64,000 bases of DNA from Axinella damicornis (taxonomy: Eukaryota > Porifera > Demospongiae > Axinellida > Axinellidae): positions 11,689,101-11,753,100 of the forward strand of contig OZ007505.1 in the NCBI GenBank assembly GCA_963931865.1, in the 5' to 3' direction. The notes below the pieces were generated by a model, which did no database searches, had not been told where the DNA came from, and worked only from the letters and a program-made list of their open reading frames with translations. A program made the translations under genes and the position numbers. Shown piece after piece: positions 9,421-21,205 of the stretch. The stretch's first letter is position 1; each line of letters begins with the position of its first letter.

Positions 9421-12400
9421 TCTTGGTCGGCACTGGGAGGGCCATTTCAGCCGTTTTTGGCATAAATGGAAAGTAGCTGTCTTGCCTTGTAGGCCCTCCA
9501 TTTCCAATGTTCATGGTCCATTTTATAACTACGGCAGGTTGGCCACTTCTAGGGAGGCTTGATTGCAAGTTCGTTAGTTGGTGGGTGTGGTTAAGTCACG
9601 TATATGCTTAGTGTAGCTGAAATTACCTGTGTGAGCAGCTTCGAGCCCAGAAATTAATAAGTGTTCTATAGACTTAGAGAAAGAAATTTGGGCCCTAAAC
9701 AGTTAAGAGCTCCACTCTCTGCCTGCAAGCAGCCTGGGCTGACGGTGGGTCATCATCAGCAGGCACCGCTCTATGGAGTCCGTTAGGTTGCATGCAATTT
9801 GAAAGTACACCCATGCTAAATGGCTCTCCCACTGTATGCAAGCGACAATGTATCAATTCTTCCTTCACCGATATAACATTCAAGAGCTTTAACTCATTTA
9901 GTGAGCGCTTGATAATTATTCCACTAGTACAGTGTAGCTCTTTGGTCATGTATGCCAGTATAATGCATGGTCAATGCGAAGTGAATGAATGAGTGAATTG
10001 AGTAGCCACTCTAGTGCACAATATAATATTTTTAAAAGCTGGTCTGACATAATGTCAGACCAACACCAGTATTGGTCGGACTAGCCTCGTTCCCAGGCTG
10101 ACACTAACAAATTTGCCGGGCGGGAAGCTAGGTTTATGATCTTTCGGTGTGGGGTGGTAATCTGAGGGAATGTATGTAGGTACATATGTCTGTCTGTGAA
10201 GTGCTCATGTGTCTGAAATGTTCATTATTGTAGCCCCACAGCGAAGTCACTGTCACAATACCTGTGAAACCAGCGCAGAGGTAGCGCACTACAAACGTTA
10301 TTATGGGTTTTGGTATTGCCGCCTCATGAATAATATTATAGTTGCCGACTGTGAGTACATAATCAGAACTATGAATACGTAAAGTAGGCATGCGCTATGT
10401 TCACTGTGTGGCTTCCCACTGCTTATTCTGCCAATGTCAGCGCAGAAGTCAGTGGACGGCCATATCAGCGCTTCGCCCGGAATATGGCTGATGGCCGACT
10501 GTTATAATGTGCTCTGGTCACTCCCACTTGTGTATTATATCTGGTTTGATTCCACCCCCCATAATAATACATGTACATACATGCATTCCATGGTACCAGC
10601 ATACTACACGCATAGTCCCAACCCACCCAGAAAAATTGAAACAACGTCAGTCACTGTACGAGATAATGATAATTTAAAAACCGATACTCTAATATCTGTG
10701 CAGATACCGATGTTCAAGTTATGATCGGTGCATCTGAAATGATGTCAACCTATTTCGAGCAGCAGGTGTGAGCTGTAATTAATAGCAATTGACGCTGTTC
10801 AAACCCATCCAATTACATGCACATTTGTATTGCAAGGTCAAAGCCAAAGTTCCTGTGTGAACCTACCCCTTGAAAGGTGATTGTGCACTGGGAACTTCAA
10901 TTAACTGGTGGGAATTACATGTAGTGTGGTGGGGGAAATACATGTAATTAGTGGTGTAGGTATACAAGGGAGGTCAGCTAAGTGACTGGCTTGGACATCA
11001 GGTTGGTTGACTGCACTGTGTATCAGCCATTGACCGTGTGCACATCTGCCTTTTGACTCAATAAGTGAATCCACTTCTATTAATTATTCTATCGGAGTAG
11101 CATTAACAGGTATGATATTGTCGGGAGCACTCCTAACAGAGGAGAGATATCTACAATGCTGATAAGCTGTTCCTACAAATTCAGATGACAGCAATCAGAA
11201 GCTAGCCAGGAAAGTGCCAGGCCCTAAACAGCTGAGTGCCATCCATCTGAGAACGATGATCAACTAGTGGGAATTAGTTGGTGAGGGACATAGTTGGTGG
11301 GGGTATAGATACACAAGGGGAGATGTGGAGGTCAGCAACCCCCAACCTCCACTTGTGGGCAGGACCAGAGGATTAAAGGTACACACAATGTACCATGCTC
11401 AACCTCGATGTCACGCTGTTTGTATGCTCTCCTCTTCTCGCGTTCGTGTCTTCTGTAGCAAGCATCGGTGGAGGATGTACAATTTGATGGTGTATAGGAG
11501 TTGAAGATTCCGATGTCAAGGTTGTTTGCTATTGTCCCCAAAAAATACCGATGTACCATGATGAGATACCAATGTCAATGATTATTTAACCCCTTGTTGA
11601 ACCATGCTACAGTATGTGGGGAACCTAATCCTTCTGGATCGGCAAGAGGTGTGTGTGCATTAATTGGAACGTACCTCAAGTACGTACATGTACTGTATAC
11701 GTATATATATCAGGTTTTATGCCAGGTCACAGCTCTGACTACGACACTTATGGTAGTGTCATCCCTTTGCACTTGTAGACCCTGTGCATGGGAGGGTTCA
11801 CAACCATCTATAGCCACTGACCTCTCCACCTGGCCTGCGAAGTGCGTGTGTGCTTGAATGGCCCGGTGGAAAGGGGTGCAAGTGGGTGTATCTTCCATCG
11901 ATGCCATATAGTCACAGCTAAGACCTTGGTCAAGAAGTTTTGATGGTCAATTTTGCTGCTACGTAAACCACTTGACTGCATCGCGAAAAGGCTGTTGACC
12001 ATTTCACTGTGCTGTACATGTACATGTATATACACAAGTATGTCGGATGACTACATGCCCTTTGACCCTAGGATATATAGAAGAAATATAGCCCTTCCTT
12101 AGTGTATGGGGCCAAGATGCCAGGTCTCGGCTGGTACTGTGGCATTAGGGAGTGACATCCCCTTGCAGTGCCTGTCCAGGGAATGGTGTACAAATGTATA
12201 ATATAATTATTGGCACAAACAGTGTAGAAATTAGGCCTGAGGGATCCTTTTTGTGAATAGTGATGACCATTGTAAAGCTATATAGTGCTGTATTCCTCTG
12301 TTGTGAGTTGTGCTGAACAGACTTGTTGGGACGCATGCAAGGTTACTCCTATTTGTGCATGCTAGTAAGTTAACGTTAACCCTTTCACCAGTAAGAGTTC

Positions 12401-12532
12401 CCAGGCTGTTGAGAGATATCAGCATTACTGCTACTACATGTACAACTGCTGGAACCACATTGCACTAATTAAAAACACATGTTTTGTGTCAAGTTACCCT
12501 TTTGGCCCCATACCTCATATATATGTCATGAG
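9421..12532. other. Intergenic, no gene seen
   Basis: Only short unsupported frames occur. A small hairpin (GGTCTGACATAATGTCAGACC) is at about 10041-10061, followed at 10082 by a solo TAGCCTCGTTCCCAGGC MITE end. The related segments 10898-10980 and 11262-11336 share GTGGGAATTA, ATACACAAGGG-type and GGTCAGC phrases, indicating an old repeat. Confidence 0.4.
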
Positions 12533-12660
12533 ACTTTCAGCTTCATGATGTCAATGTCCTTTGGAGATAGATAGGTTCAAATATGATCAGAAAAGGTAGG
12601 ACAGGAGGAGGATGGTGGGTGCACCCGAAGGACAGAAATAACCGTCCCAGTGCCAACCCA
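12533..12660 (+). repeat. Dispersed repeat (GGTGGGTGCACCCG family), second copy
   Basis: Diverged copy of 9263-9420 with CAATGTCCTTTGGAGAT, AGGACAGGAGGAGG and GGTGGGTGCACCCG in the same order. Confidence 0.6.
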
Positions 12661-13859
12661 GTCTTTCTTCCTTCAGCCTAGCTTAGACACGGCGTTGCTC
12701 TTTTTTGTACAACGGACATAGATTCAATCCATCTCACGTTGTAGGGCAACTATTTCCAGTGTTCAAGGGCGTCTTTCAAGTTGGCTTTTCCCAGGAGGCG
12801 TAAACCACGCTTGTGTCCTCTCATGACAATATATTTTGGCCAGGCTCTTCCATATTGCAAACATAGTTCTGTACTAGCCTTGTTCCCAGCAGGTGACAGA
12901 AAGTTGCCCGATTCTTGGTGATGTGAGCAACGTTTCTTTGTCACATGGAGCGGGGCCATGCACGGTCGGATTTGAGACCTCGAACCAGAGGACAGAACGT
13001 GAATGCCATAGGCGATCAAGCAGACTCACAGCCTGTTTTCGGCTGTCTCAATTGACTTTGTGGCCATCTCAAGCTTTTGTCAACCTTGCTGTGTAGTAGT
13101 CTATATGCACTGATGCATCAGAAACTCAACTTCATGCATGATCTAAAAATGACACCATATGGTCCCACCCACGAGACAAGAAATGGCACTGAACACCAGA
13201 CCTGCTTTCTGCTTTGCAGGGAGGGTCTGGGAACGAGACTAACATGTACTGGTCCTGGCTACCAGATTATGAGAATAATTGGGGCGAGCCTGAGCGAGCC
13301 CCACATAGACGACTATGCTGTGAATTTTCCATATATTCTATGTATCGTACGTCGTGCCATAAATCACTTCCGGGTTGTATTTTGTTCTTGCGTCATGCGT
13401 TATTTCCAAACTGATTTCACATCCTGCTCGTGCGTTGATATCACGTCACGGAGACTGTCTGACTGAGACGACGCAAGCTATGAACAGTCTACCTCAACAA
13501 GGCCTTGCAATGATGGAGACTATAGTGGGGCGGTGAGTGGCTAAAGCATTTCATGAAGACGGGGAGAGTGCTTCAAGCCATCGCATGTCCTGCATGCAGT
13601 CATGTGCCTGTTAGACGCTTCAGCTATCGCCAGAGGATGGGAAGTCGACTGGCCTGCACACGGTAACACTAAACTGACTGTGACCAGTCATGACAGATCT
13701 GGCATCAGCAGAGAACGAGGAAGTCATTCTCGGTGGCTACAACAGAGACAGAGACCGCTCCTGGACCTACCTGCCAGACTGCTTCAACGTTGTGAAGTGC
13801 ACGAGTATATCTGTGTCCTTAAGTTGTGCTATGCTCTCCATCAGACTCACATTCTGATG
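12661..13859. other. Intergenic, no convincing gene
   Basis: MITE-end phrases TAGCCTTGTTCCCAG (about 12875) and CTGGGAACGAGACTA (about 13228-13242) face each other, but no target duplication is found, so only a possible decayed element can be claimed. A plausible exon-like stretch at 13693-13830 is discussed under rejected items. Confidence 0.4.
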
Positions 13860-13975
13860 ACATGCACATGCAACCGCTCCATGCACATTTCAGCACATGC
13901 CGCACTGCTCCATGCACATTCAGCACATGCAAATGCTCCATGCGCATTCAGCACCTGCATGTACTCGCTCAGGCT
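13860..13975. repeat. Short minisatellite of about 30 bp
   Basis: Variants of GCTCCATGCACATTCAGCAC recur three times (about 13876, 13907 and 13934). Open frames through it in all three phases reflect its repeat composition. Confidence 0.75.
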
Positions 13976-14460
13976 CGCCCCACAATGTCCTGCATTCCCC
14001 TAGTTATGTAATACCAATGGGTAGGAAAGAGGGGAAGGGCAATGCACCACACTCCTGGTCCGGGATTGCCATCAAGTGTCCTACTGATCTGGAGCCTTAA
14101 GGATAGGTAGGATAATGACACAAACACTGATGCATCCCCCAGGATATGCGATGGCAATCCTGGACAACCCTGACAATGTAATGGGTGTTTCCCATGAAGA
14201 TAATCATCTGCAGTTATCATCACTGTTGCCACAGTCCAAAGTCCAAAGACTATGTCCATACATGGTCATCACTGTCATGCCTACTCCCACTGCTGCTGTG
14301 CCCACCCTCTGCTTCTGTGTTGAGACGGCCATTCCCACCTCCAGTCTTTGGTCGCTTGCAGTATGCAATATGGAGGGGGAAGGCCTGGGATATCTGTCAT
14401 TGTGTGCGGTGACGTCAGGCAGACAGATGGTGTGCACACTTGGGGCAGTTTGAATGACTT

Positions 14461-14610
14461 GGTTTTGAGATTTGCACTACAATTACTGTGGAGTCAAGTG
14501 GGTGTGAAATTTCTTGAAAGCTAATGAAAAGCCATGCAAGTCTCATGCTTGAATGAGTTCCTCATGGAGTGGTCTTATAATTCATTTCCTGCATCTTTGC
14601 ATGAAGTACA
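14461..14610 (+). repeat. Dispersed repeat, paired with 16148-16290
   Basis: Shares GGTTTTGAGATTTGCACTA, CAAGTGGGTGTGAAA and TTCTTGAAAGCTAATG in the same order and spacing with 16148-16290, plus ATAATTCATTTC and a GAAGTAC end. Confidence 0.75.
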
Positions 14611-14911
14611 TAGCCTCGTTCCCAGGCCCACACGCCTGGTAACACTTGGCAAATTCCCATATGTGCTGAGCTCATTTCGGGTAGGCAAATCATGTTCGTC
14701 CATTGCCAATTATTGCATAGTAATTACATTTTATACCCTTGAAACATGTAGCCGTTTGATAAAACCCTTCAAACTCACCTCTGGTCGCTCCTTGGCAAGG
14801 CCTTTCTACTTTGCCATCACTAACAGCTACCTTCCGCATGATTTCGAATGCAGCAAAGTAAGGAATGTAATTGCTTATGCAGTTATGCTGACTGTGCACA
14901 TACAGGAATGT
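14611..14911 (-). mobile_element. Truncated MULE-type MITE related to 8064-8470
   Basis: Starts TAGCCTCGTTCCCAGG. It then follows the reverse complement of 8064-8470 through CAAATTCCCATATGTGCTGAG, CGCTCCTTGGCAAGG and GTAAGGAATGTAATTG, and stops inside the opposite inverted repeat at about 14911. The missing end and sequence divergence mark it as older than the 8064 copy. Confidence 0.8.
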
Positions 14912-15781
14912 TGGTTTCAAAGTTTGTTGAATTTGTATCCTCCAAACTGAACACCAGACCGTACACCCACTCATTAATGAATATTCGTTCAAGATGCTCA
15001 GGCATTACTAACTCCCCCTAGCGGAAAAATTATTTGAACACTGGCTATACAAGGGGAGAGGACTGATTTCTGGGCACATTTACGCTTAAGACAAGTGAAA
15101 TAGCCCACCAAACCGAGAGACAGGCATGCTGTGTTCACCCATCAGGTGCACCCATCCACCTACCTCTCCCGGTCTGACCCTTCTGCTCACATTGACTTTG
15201 CTGGATGTGAAATCATGAAGCACAACACATAATTATTTGCATTACCATTACTGGTTGGTAAAGGCAGAAGGCTGGTTTTCAGAGTGATTCGTGTAGATAT
15301 AGTGTAGATCATTGTTACTCGCAATGTTATCGTGGGTCATCTTGGGGAAGTTTACTTGCTTGCAGTAATCACATTGCTGTGACTCATATAGCCTGTTGTG
15401 AAGCTGTTGCTAATAGATCATACAGTAACACTACCTGCTAGTATAGTGCCATACTTGTGGAACCACCAAGTGGTAAGAGCTTTCTGCCATCTCAAAAAAG
15501 AGAAAAGAAATTCGTGGATATGATTTGCACACCGGATCCGATATGAGAATTCGTTTGCAATTATGCTTTGAACAACCAGTCCAGGCTGTTTGCAGGGAGA
15601 GAGCCAGGTCTCAAGTGAGCTTCAGGAGACGATTTGCAAAAATCAATCGGCATATTGCGCCCCTCCTACCTGGCACGTTTTTTTACCACAATATTATTGC
15701 TCAGCCCTAGTTGAAGTCACTACATGATGCATTTGTGAACTACTTTCTGTGGGAATCAGGGGATTGGGCGAGAGTGTGGCA
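14912..15781. other. Intergenic with small repeat fragments
   Basis: 15127-15222 is an inverted diverged copy of the 9263-9420 repeat. 15687-15740 (TATTATTGCTCAGCCCTAG) matches copy A around 113-165. No gene is seen. Confidence 0.5.
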
Positions 15782-15970
15782 AGGGGTGGTCACTCCAGTA
15801 CGCACCGTACTTTGAGCTGCGACCCTGGACCATCCGAAAACTGCCTGTGACCGTGTGACCACGCTGCTAAACTGCCAGTGACCCTGTGACCATCGACACA
15901 AACCCACCGTGACTGTGTGTTAGTTTATGGAATAATACGGTAAGCCACACCTACATCCACTGTATACGGG
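15782..15970. mobile_element. Decayed MITE related to 26073-26322
   Basis: Begins AGGGGTGGTCACTCCAGTAC and continues with GCACCGTACTTTGAGCTGCGACC, as at 26073. Its later part ACGGTAAGCCACACCTACATCC is an inverted match to 26126-26148. The right end is not found. Confidence 0.6.
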
Positions 15971-16147
15971 ATCATGATCGCCTGTCGCAGCTCTAAGTAT
16001 GGTGCTGATTGGCGTGAACAACCCTTGGGTGGAAGGGGCTTGGCCAACCTTTTAACTATCGAGGGCCTCAAAATAGAGCTTTTGGGCATGGGAGCTGTTT
16101 GGTTTCACTGAAACTTGTGTTGACTTTTGATGTTATTTGCCCTCAAC

Positions 16148-16290
16148 TTGTTTTGAGATTTGCACTAGTACGGACTCAAGTGGGTGTGAAAATTCTTGGA
16201 AGCTAATGTAAAGCCGTGCAAGTCTCGTGAATGTGTTTCCCAATTTCCTGTGGTCTCATAATTCATTTCTTGCACTTCGCGCGAAGTACG
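16148..16290 (+). repeat. Dispersed repeat, paired with 14461-14610
   Basis: See 14461-14610. The copies differ by scattered substitutions and small indels, so the duplication is not recent. Confidence 0.7.
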
Positions 16291-16806
16291 CGGTCTCTGT
16301 TAATATTACATTTATTTCGCGGTAAAGTCCGCGCTGGCACGCGGTACCTAATTGGCCAGCGCAGCATGCATGGCGCCGGCGCCAGTGAAGTCACGCGGCT
16401 TGTGCAAGTTATTACCACCATGCGGATAGAGCTTTGTGAAGGCCTAACTACTATGTATCTCATTGAGCAATGCCAATTTGGTAGCAGTATTTTCATAGAA
16501 AATAGTAGTTTTGGACTAAGTTTTGGTAAGGTACATTTTTGTGAGTTTGAGGATAACAGGAGTCTGTTTGTGTGATATTACACTGCTGGTAGGGGATAAA
16601 TATGCCGTGTAATGAATGTCTATTCCGAGTTGAGGTGGTGGCTGAGAGCGGCAGCTGAAGCGTTAACAGGGAATTATATGGAAAAGTGCCCGCTCAAATC
16701 ATATCAAAGGACATTATTAAACTTCTACATACTCAAATGGTGTGTGTGTGGCCTGCTGTTCAGTCGTATTCCCACTCTGGGAATCGTGAAGCACACAGTA
16801 ATGATT
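16291..16806. other. No gene seen
   Basis: A 114-codon open frame spans 16231-16575 but begins inside a repeat and resembles nothing known. Confidence 0.35.
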
Positions 16807-17220
16807 AGTATCATACCCAGGCCTTCTCGCTTCTACGTAGCTCGATAGACTACTCCAGGGTGTAATGAAGGTGGTATTTCTATAGCCTTGTTCCCTGGCC
16901 ATTCCCACCACCAGCATTTGCAAACTACAACAACAACTACTCCCACTTCAAGCAAGTGTGAGTCCAGCATGCAATGCACTTGGTCCCGGACATTATCATG
17001 CTGAGCACGGGATAGGATGCTTATTGAAAACCCACAAGATGTAGTTTGTTGCGCTATTCAAGGCAGTAGTTTACTGATCCTTCTTGCAGGCACAACTTAA
17101 GGTTATGCCCCCAGTTTGCCTAAACTTAAGACATAGTATACAAGCAATGAACTTTCACATCAGACCAACTGGTGCCATCATTGCCATGTTACCACAGTCA
17201 TTTACTTTTGTTTCGGGTGG
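16807..17220 (+). repeat. Dispersed repeat, uninterrupted copy
   Basis: Runs from GTATCATACCCAGGCCTTCTC through CTCCAGGGTGTAATGAAGG, CAGCATGCAATGCACT and GATCCTTCTTGCAGGCACAAC to CATGTTACCACAGTC. The same sequence at 19527-20455 is split by two inserts, so this copy shows the uninterrupted order. Confidence 0.8.
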
Positions 17221-17284
17221 CAACTGCACTACTGGTAGTGCAAGCAGCTCGTCCCAATTAACGCATGTCATATGACGACCATTC

Positions 17285-18040
17285 ATGCTCAGTCAATAAC
17301 GAGTCAGCTAGCAATCAATGGCGAGACCAACAGCGCTCACATCGTGAGTTTCAGAACATAATCATCGGTGAACGACAGTGATCACAACTGTGTGGTTAAT
17401 CCGGACCTTTTGTGGGTCTTTGATTAGAGCTGTAGCTATATCTAATGTGAACGGCAAGTTGGTGAGAGCGCTCGGCAGCTGACGGGAAGACAAAAGCGCT
17501 TGTATCTCCACCACCAAGGTGAGTTCAGTACTAAAATTGGTCAGTACGTGGTAGCGATCGCGATCATCAGATGGTATAGTCAGAACTGTTGTAGAACCGT
17601 TCGAAAATAGCCTCCACACTCCTGGCAGCCGGTGCATTCTGGCTGGGCAAGCTCACCCTTCAGAATTGTACTCCGGGATTGCTTTCACCCGATCAGACTC
17701 TGATTGCATCCACCAGTACGCTCCAAGGTTGCCGGTCGGGCATAGGTGCGACAAGCTCTAGCTCTACGTACGGATCGTCTCAATTAGTGGACACGTGGCT
17801 GTCTCATTCCCAGCAGATCCGGAAGGAAAAAAAGATCCACCCACACAAGGAGGCCAAAAGTGGTCGCCCGAAAAGACAAAAGCGCTCATAACTCCACCAC
17901 AAAGTTGAGTTACAGCACAAATATTATACGTTTGGGGCAGTCAGAAATTACAATGACAATGGTGTAGTCAGAATCTCCCCATGTCCTCCACTGTGCTCAG
18001 AAGTTATATATTTATTGGAAAGTTTTTTATTTCCCAACCA
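17285..18040 (+). repeat. Diverged member of the ACTCCTGGTAG element family
   Basis: Contains the family's phrases GTGAACGACAGTGATCACAAC, AAAGCGCTTGTATCTCCACC, ACCAAGGTGAGTT and a second block of the same kind at 17870-17960. Part of it (about 17640-18040) is matched in inverted orientation at 58793-59195, defining a subfamily. Confidence 0.7.
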
Positions 18041-18044
18041 GTGA

Positions 18045-18571
18045 CGAGGGGCAACCGCACTCCTGGTAGCCGTTGCAACTCCGCGGTTGCCTCACCGTAC
18101 TAATTACTGCAATTCGCTCCAATTGACGCACATGCCACGTGGCAACCACGCTCAGTTGAACGCTAGCAATGGCGACCAAAGGCAAGACACGAAATTATAA
18201 CAGCACTTACAACCTTGCCAGCACGGTGAATTTTGGTATGTACTAAACCGTTAGTGAACAACAGCGATTACGGCTGTGTGGTCGGAATCTTGTGGGACCT
18301 TCGTATGACTGTACTGACAACCAATGTCGAAGAGAACGATCGAGCAATGGCGGCCGACGGAACGACAAAAGCGCTTGTATCTTCATCACCAAGGTGAGTT
18401 TCACCACAATCATTGTGTGTTTGTGTCACTGCATGATAGCGATCAAGATGATGTAGTTAGAATCTCTGTAGACCTTTCCTGCATGCTGTGAGGTTTGATT
18501 ATTAAATTATTTATGTGGATTGATTAATTAATTAATTACGCGGCACAATTTTTCCCCTACCAGGAGTGTAA
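18045..18571 (+). mobile_element. ACTCCTGGTAG element, complete copy
   Basis: Starts CGAGGGGCAACCGCACTCCT and ends with the terminal module CGGCACAATTTTTCCCCTAC + CAGGAGTGTAA. Inside are two similar half-units, each running from an AATGGCG phrase to a GGTGAGT/GGTGAAT phrase. The two ends carry the shared inverted core CACTCCTGGTAG. It encodes no recognisable protein; the superfamily is unknown. Other copies lie at 29009-29520, 38175-38861 and throughout 57460-64000. Confidence 0.85.
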
Positions 18572-19526
18572 TAAAGATCAACCATTTTGTACTTTCTATG
18601 ATGGAAACTCTACCCTTTGGTCATGTGACAGAACTTGCTCCCTGTTGTTAGTAACACAGTGTACTTGTGACTCAACCAGCAATTTAAGATCTTGTACTTC
18701 CTGACCAGTGGGTAAATACAGCCCTCTTGTTGTTATACTATGAGCAAAAGTATGGGGGAGGATGCCACTGGCTTGCTTGGCTCGACTACGAGGTCGGTAG
18801 TGCATAGCTGTTGACTTGTAACGCACACCACTACTAAGTACTCGCTGAGCGAGTGAAGTTACTTGTAAATAGTACGCATGATTGTATAGTGTTGTACACC
18901 TTGAGGAAGACCTACCCAGGTGGAAAACGTAGTGCGATTAAAATGATTGCATCTCAGTCACGAACTTTGGCAGATTCTGACTACTCTCTCGATCGTGCTC
19001 TCCTATGTCCTCAGGCGGCAAGGCGCTCCTGAATTGAGCTAGAACAGCGACCTGCGACTGAACGATGGGATGTTTTCGTGTGGCTATCGTCGCACCAACT
19101 GGGTGGAGTCAGTATGCTACCAGACTCTTCCGTTTGCTTTGAATAAAGGATGTCCGGTAAGTCTGTAGCTGGTGGCAGTGCAATTGTGGTTGTATTGCCC
19201 CTCATCTCGCGGAACGAGGGTAAGGTGTACAACACTATACAATCATGCCTACTATTTACAAGTAGCTTTACTCACTCAGCTGCTTCCTCCTCATTTGCCT
19301 TGCCCCCCCCCCCCCCCCCCCACCCCCCCCCCCCCCCATTGTGTCCCCTTCAACTCCGATTGCGTGTGTTTCAGCTGTTGCTCCCCGATTGTGTCCGCTT
19401 GAGCTGCGCTGCCCATTTACGTCCGTTTCAGCGACCCAGCCGAGTTCTAGAAGGTTACAGCCACCGCGCGAGCATTCACATGGTTCAAAGTTGTAACTAG
19501 TAGAAGGTCGCGCGTCACTCTAGTGA
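18572..19526. repeat. Rearranged diverged relative of the 20700-21250 segment
   Basis: 18720-18800 (AGTATGGGGGAGGATGCCA, TTGGCTCGACTAC) matches 20816-20876. 18895-18970 is an inverted match to 20903-20990 (CACCTTGAGGAAGACCTACCC). 19225-19460 matches 20985-21220, including TTTCAGCTGTTGCTCCCCG. Poly-C occupies 19303-19337. No gene is seen. Confidence 0.6.
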
Positions 19527-20008
19527 GTATTGTACCCAGGCCTTCTCGCTTCTACGTATCTACTCCAGGGTGTAATGAAGGTGCTATTTCTATAGCCTTA
19601 TTCCCAGGCCATTCCCACCGCCAGCAATTGATTGCTTCCAGTACATACTTCGCCATACGTATTTTGTACTGGAAGTAATGAAATGCAGGTCACTAGGAGA
19701 AAAATAATAGTAGATTTTCAATTTTTGTGTCCTTTTGTGCACGCTCTTGAGTTCTAGCAATGGTCTTCTCTGCTGAAGGTTTGGCAGCCCACTAGGCCAA
19801 CTCGGCAAGGTGGAGGGAACACTGCCAGACTACAACAATGACTTCTCCCACTTCAAGCCAGTGTGAGTCCAGCATGCAATGCACTAGGTCCCGGACATTA
19901 TCATACTGAGCACAAATACATGTAATTGAAACCCACAAGATGTAATTTATCTCAGTACTCAAGGCAGTAGTGTACTGATCCTTCTAGCGGGCACAACTCA
20001 GATTCTAC

Positions 20009-20131
20009 CACAGTGTGTGGGCGTTCCTTTGATGTACCGCGGAGGATAAATTGGTTATCCTCCGCTATGACATCATAGCGGAGGATAACCGATTTATCCT
20101 CCGTGGTACATCAAAGGATCGCCACGCTGTG
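20009..20131. repeat. Near-perfect palindrome with GGAGGATAA cores
   Basis: The left arm 20009-20069 and right arm 20072-20131 are reverse complements with few mismatches (CCTTTGATGTACC, CGGAGGATAAATTGGTTATC, TCCTCCGCTATGA). Each arm itself contains an inverted pair of GGATAA motifs. The complementarity extends weakly to GATTCT and AGAATC outside. Confidence 0.9.
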
Positions 20132-20212
20132 CTGAGAATCAGAGAGTTGTAGCTGTCTAGCAACCGGATCCAGCTACTAACTTGACTTGCAGGTTATGTC
20201 TGTGGTAGATGC

Positions 20213-20342
20213 CGGATCTACTACGTCGACTCGGATGTTATGCGGTTTATCCTCCATGGGAAAGTTTAGCCTCGGCTTCGCCTCGGCCAAACTTTCCTGC
20301 GGAAGAGAAATCGCATAACCTCCGCGTCGACGTAGTAGATCC
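20213..20342. repeat. Imperfect palindrome with CTACTACGTCGAC arms
   Basis: GGATCTACTACGTCGAC at the left and GTCGACGTAGTAGATCC at the right bound inner inverted segments (GTTATGCGGTTTATCCTCC, GGGAAAGTTTAGCC). The loop is around TCGGCTTCGCC. The same structure occurs in copy C at 29603-29732. Confidence 0.9.
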
Positions 20343-20740
20343 TATACTTATGCCCCCAGTTGACCAATGCTTAAAGGCCTAGTGTACAAACAATGAACAT
20401 TTACATCAGACCAGCTGGTAGCATAATTGCCATGTTACCACAATGGTTTACTATTATTTAGATCAAGCACTTCGTAGTTTGTTAAACAGGGAAAGATCGA
20501 TCCTCCGAGGGTCTAAACTCTCTCTTTTCCCTCTCGTACAGGTATCACTCCTACATCATCCATAGAGCACCGATGGGTACCTGCTAGCCATACGCAAAAG
20601 TGACCTGTTCCTCAGACTTTCGTATGAAACGACACCCAAGGAGGCGCCATCTGGTTGCCCGAATGTGTTGATGGGGGTGTCATCTGAGGTAAGTAGGTGG
20701 TGTATATGCAAAAACTTCTTCCCCCTTTTCTCTCTCTCTC

Positions 20741-20774
<34 letters not shown>
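20741..20774. repeat. CT-rich then poly-C tract
   Basis: TCTCTCTCTC is followed by about 34 C. Copy C has only about 9 C at the matching place, so the tract is length-variable. Confidence 0.9.
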
Positions 20775-21032
20775 TTAGTATTGGAGTATAATAATTTAGA
20801 ACATACTATGAGGAATAGTATGGGGGAGGATGCCAGTAATAGTATGGGGGAGGAGGTCTTGCTGGGCTCGACTACTTGGTCACTAGTGCATTGCATGTAG
20901 GTGTAGTCTGAAGTTCGTGACTGAGAGGCAATAGTTTTCATCGCACTATGTTTTCCACCTGGGTAGGTCTTCCTCAAGGTGAACAACACAATGCAATCAT
21001 GCATACTTCTTCCTCCTCGTTCGCGTTGCTAC

Positions 21033-21205
21033 TTGATGGCCTCTTACAGCTGCTGCTCCCTGATTGCGTCTGCTTCATCTGCTGCTCCCCGATTGCATCC
21101 ACTTCAGCTGCTGCTCCCCGATTGCGTCTGCTTCAGCTGCTGCTCCCTGATTGCGTCCGCTTCAGCTGCTGCTCCCCAACTTCGTCCGTTTCAGCTGCCC
21201 AGCCG
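21033..21205. repeat. 29-bp minisatellite, five units
   Basis: Units read AGCTGCTGCTCCCYGATTGC plus a short variable end. The same array is at 30401-30573. Serine/alanine/leucine-rich open frames across it are composition artefacts. Confidence 0.88.

Larger units (their letters stand above)
19527..20455 (+). repeat. Dispersed repeat copy interrupted by inserts
   Basis: 19527-19640, 19832-20000 and 20344-20455 align in order with 16807-17220. The intervening 19641-19831 and about 20001-20343 are absent there. The second insert consists of two palindromes. Confidence 0.7.

Noticed and set aside
12873..13242. MITE between TAGCCTTGTTCCCAG and CTGGGAACGAGACTA
   Set aside because: The ends fit the group, but no 9-bp duplication is present and the inner inverted repeats do not extend, so it may be two unrelated solo ends.
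13693..13830. Exon-like stretch reading MTDLASAENEEVILGGYN and onward
   Set aside because: The sequence looks protein-like and a GTGAGT lies upstream at about 13531, but I find no partner exons or family match; not enough to call a gene.
13602..14003. 133-codon frame and overlapping frames in a histidine/alanine-rich stretch
   Set aside because: Produced by the GCTCCATGCACATTCAGCAC minisatellite, which is open in all three phases.
19150..19500. 116-codon proline-rich frame
   Set aside because: Created by poly-C tracts.
20612..21004. 130-codon minus-strand glycine-rich frame
   Set aside because: Spans a poly-C tract whose length differs in copy C, breaking the frame.
21033..21205. Short regularly spaced repeats as a possible CRISPR array
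   Set aside because: Direct 29-bp tandem units without unique spacers in eukaryotic DNA; an ordinary minisatellite.
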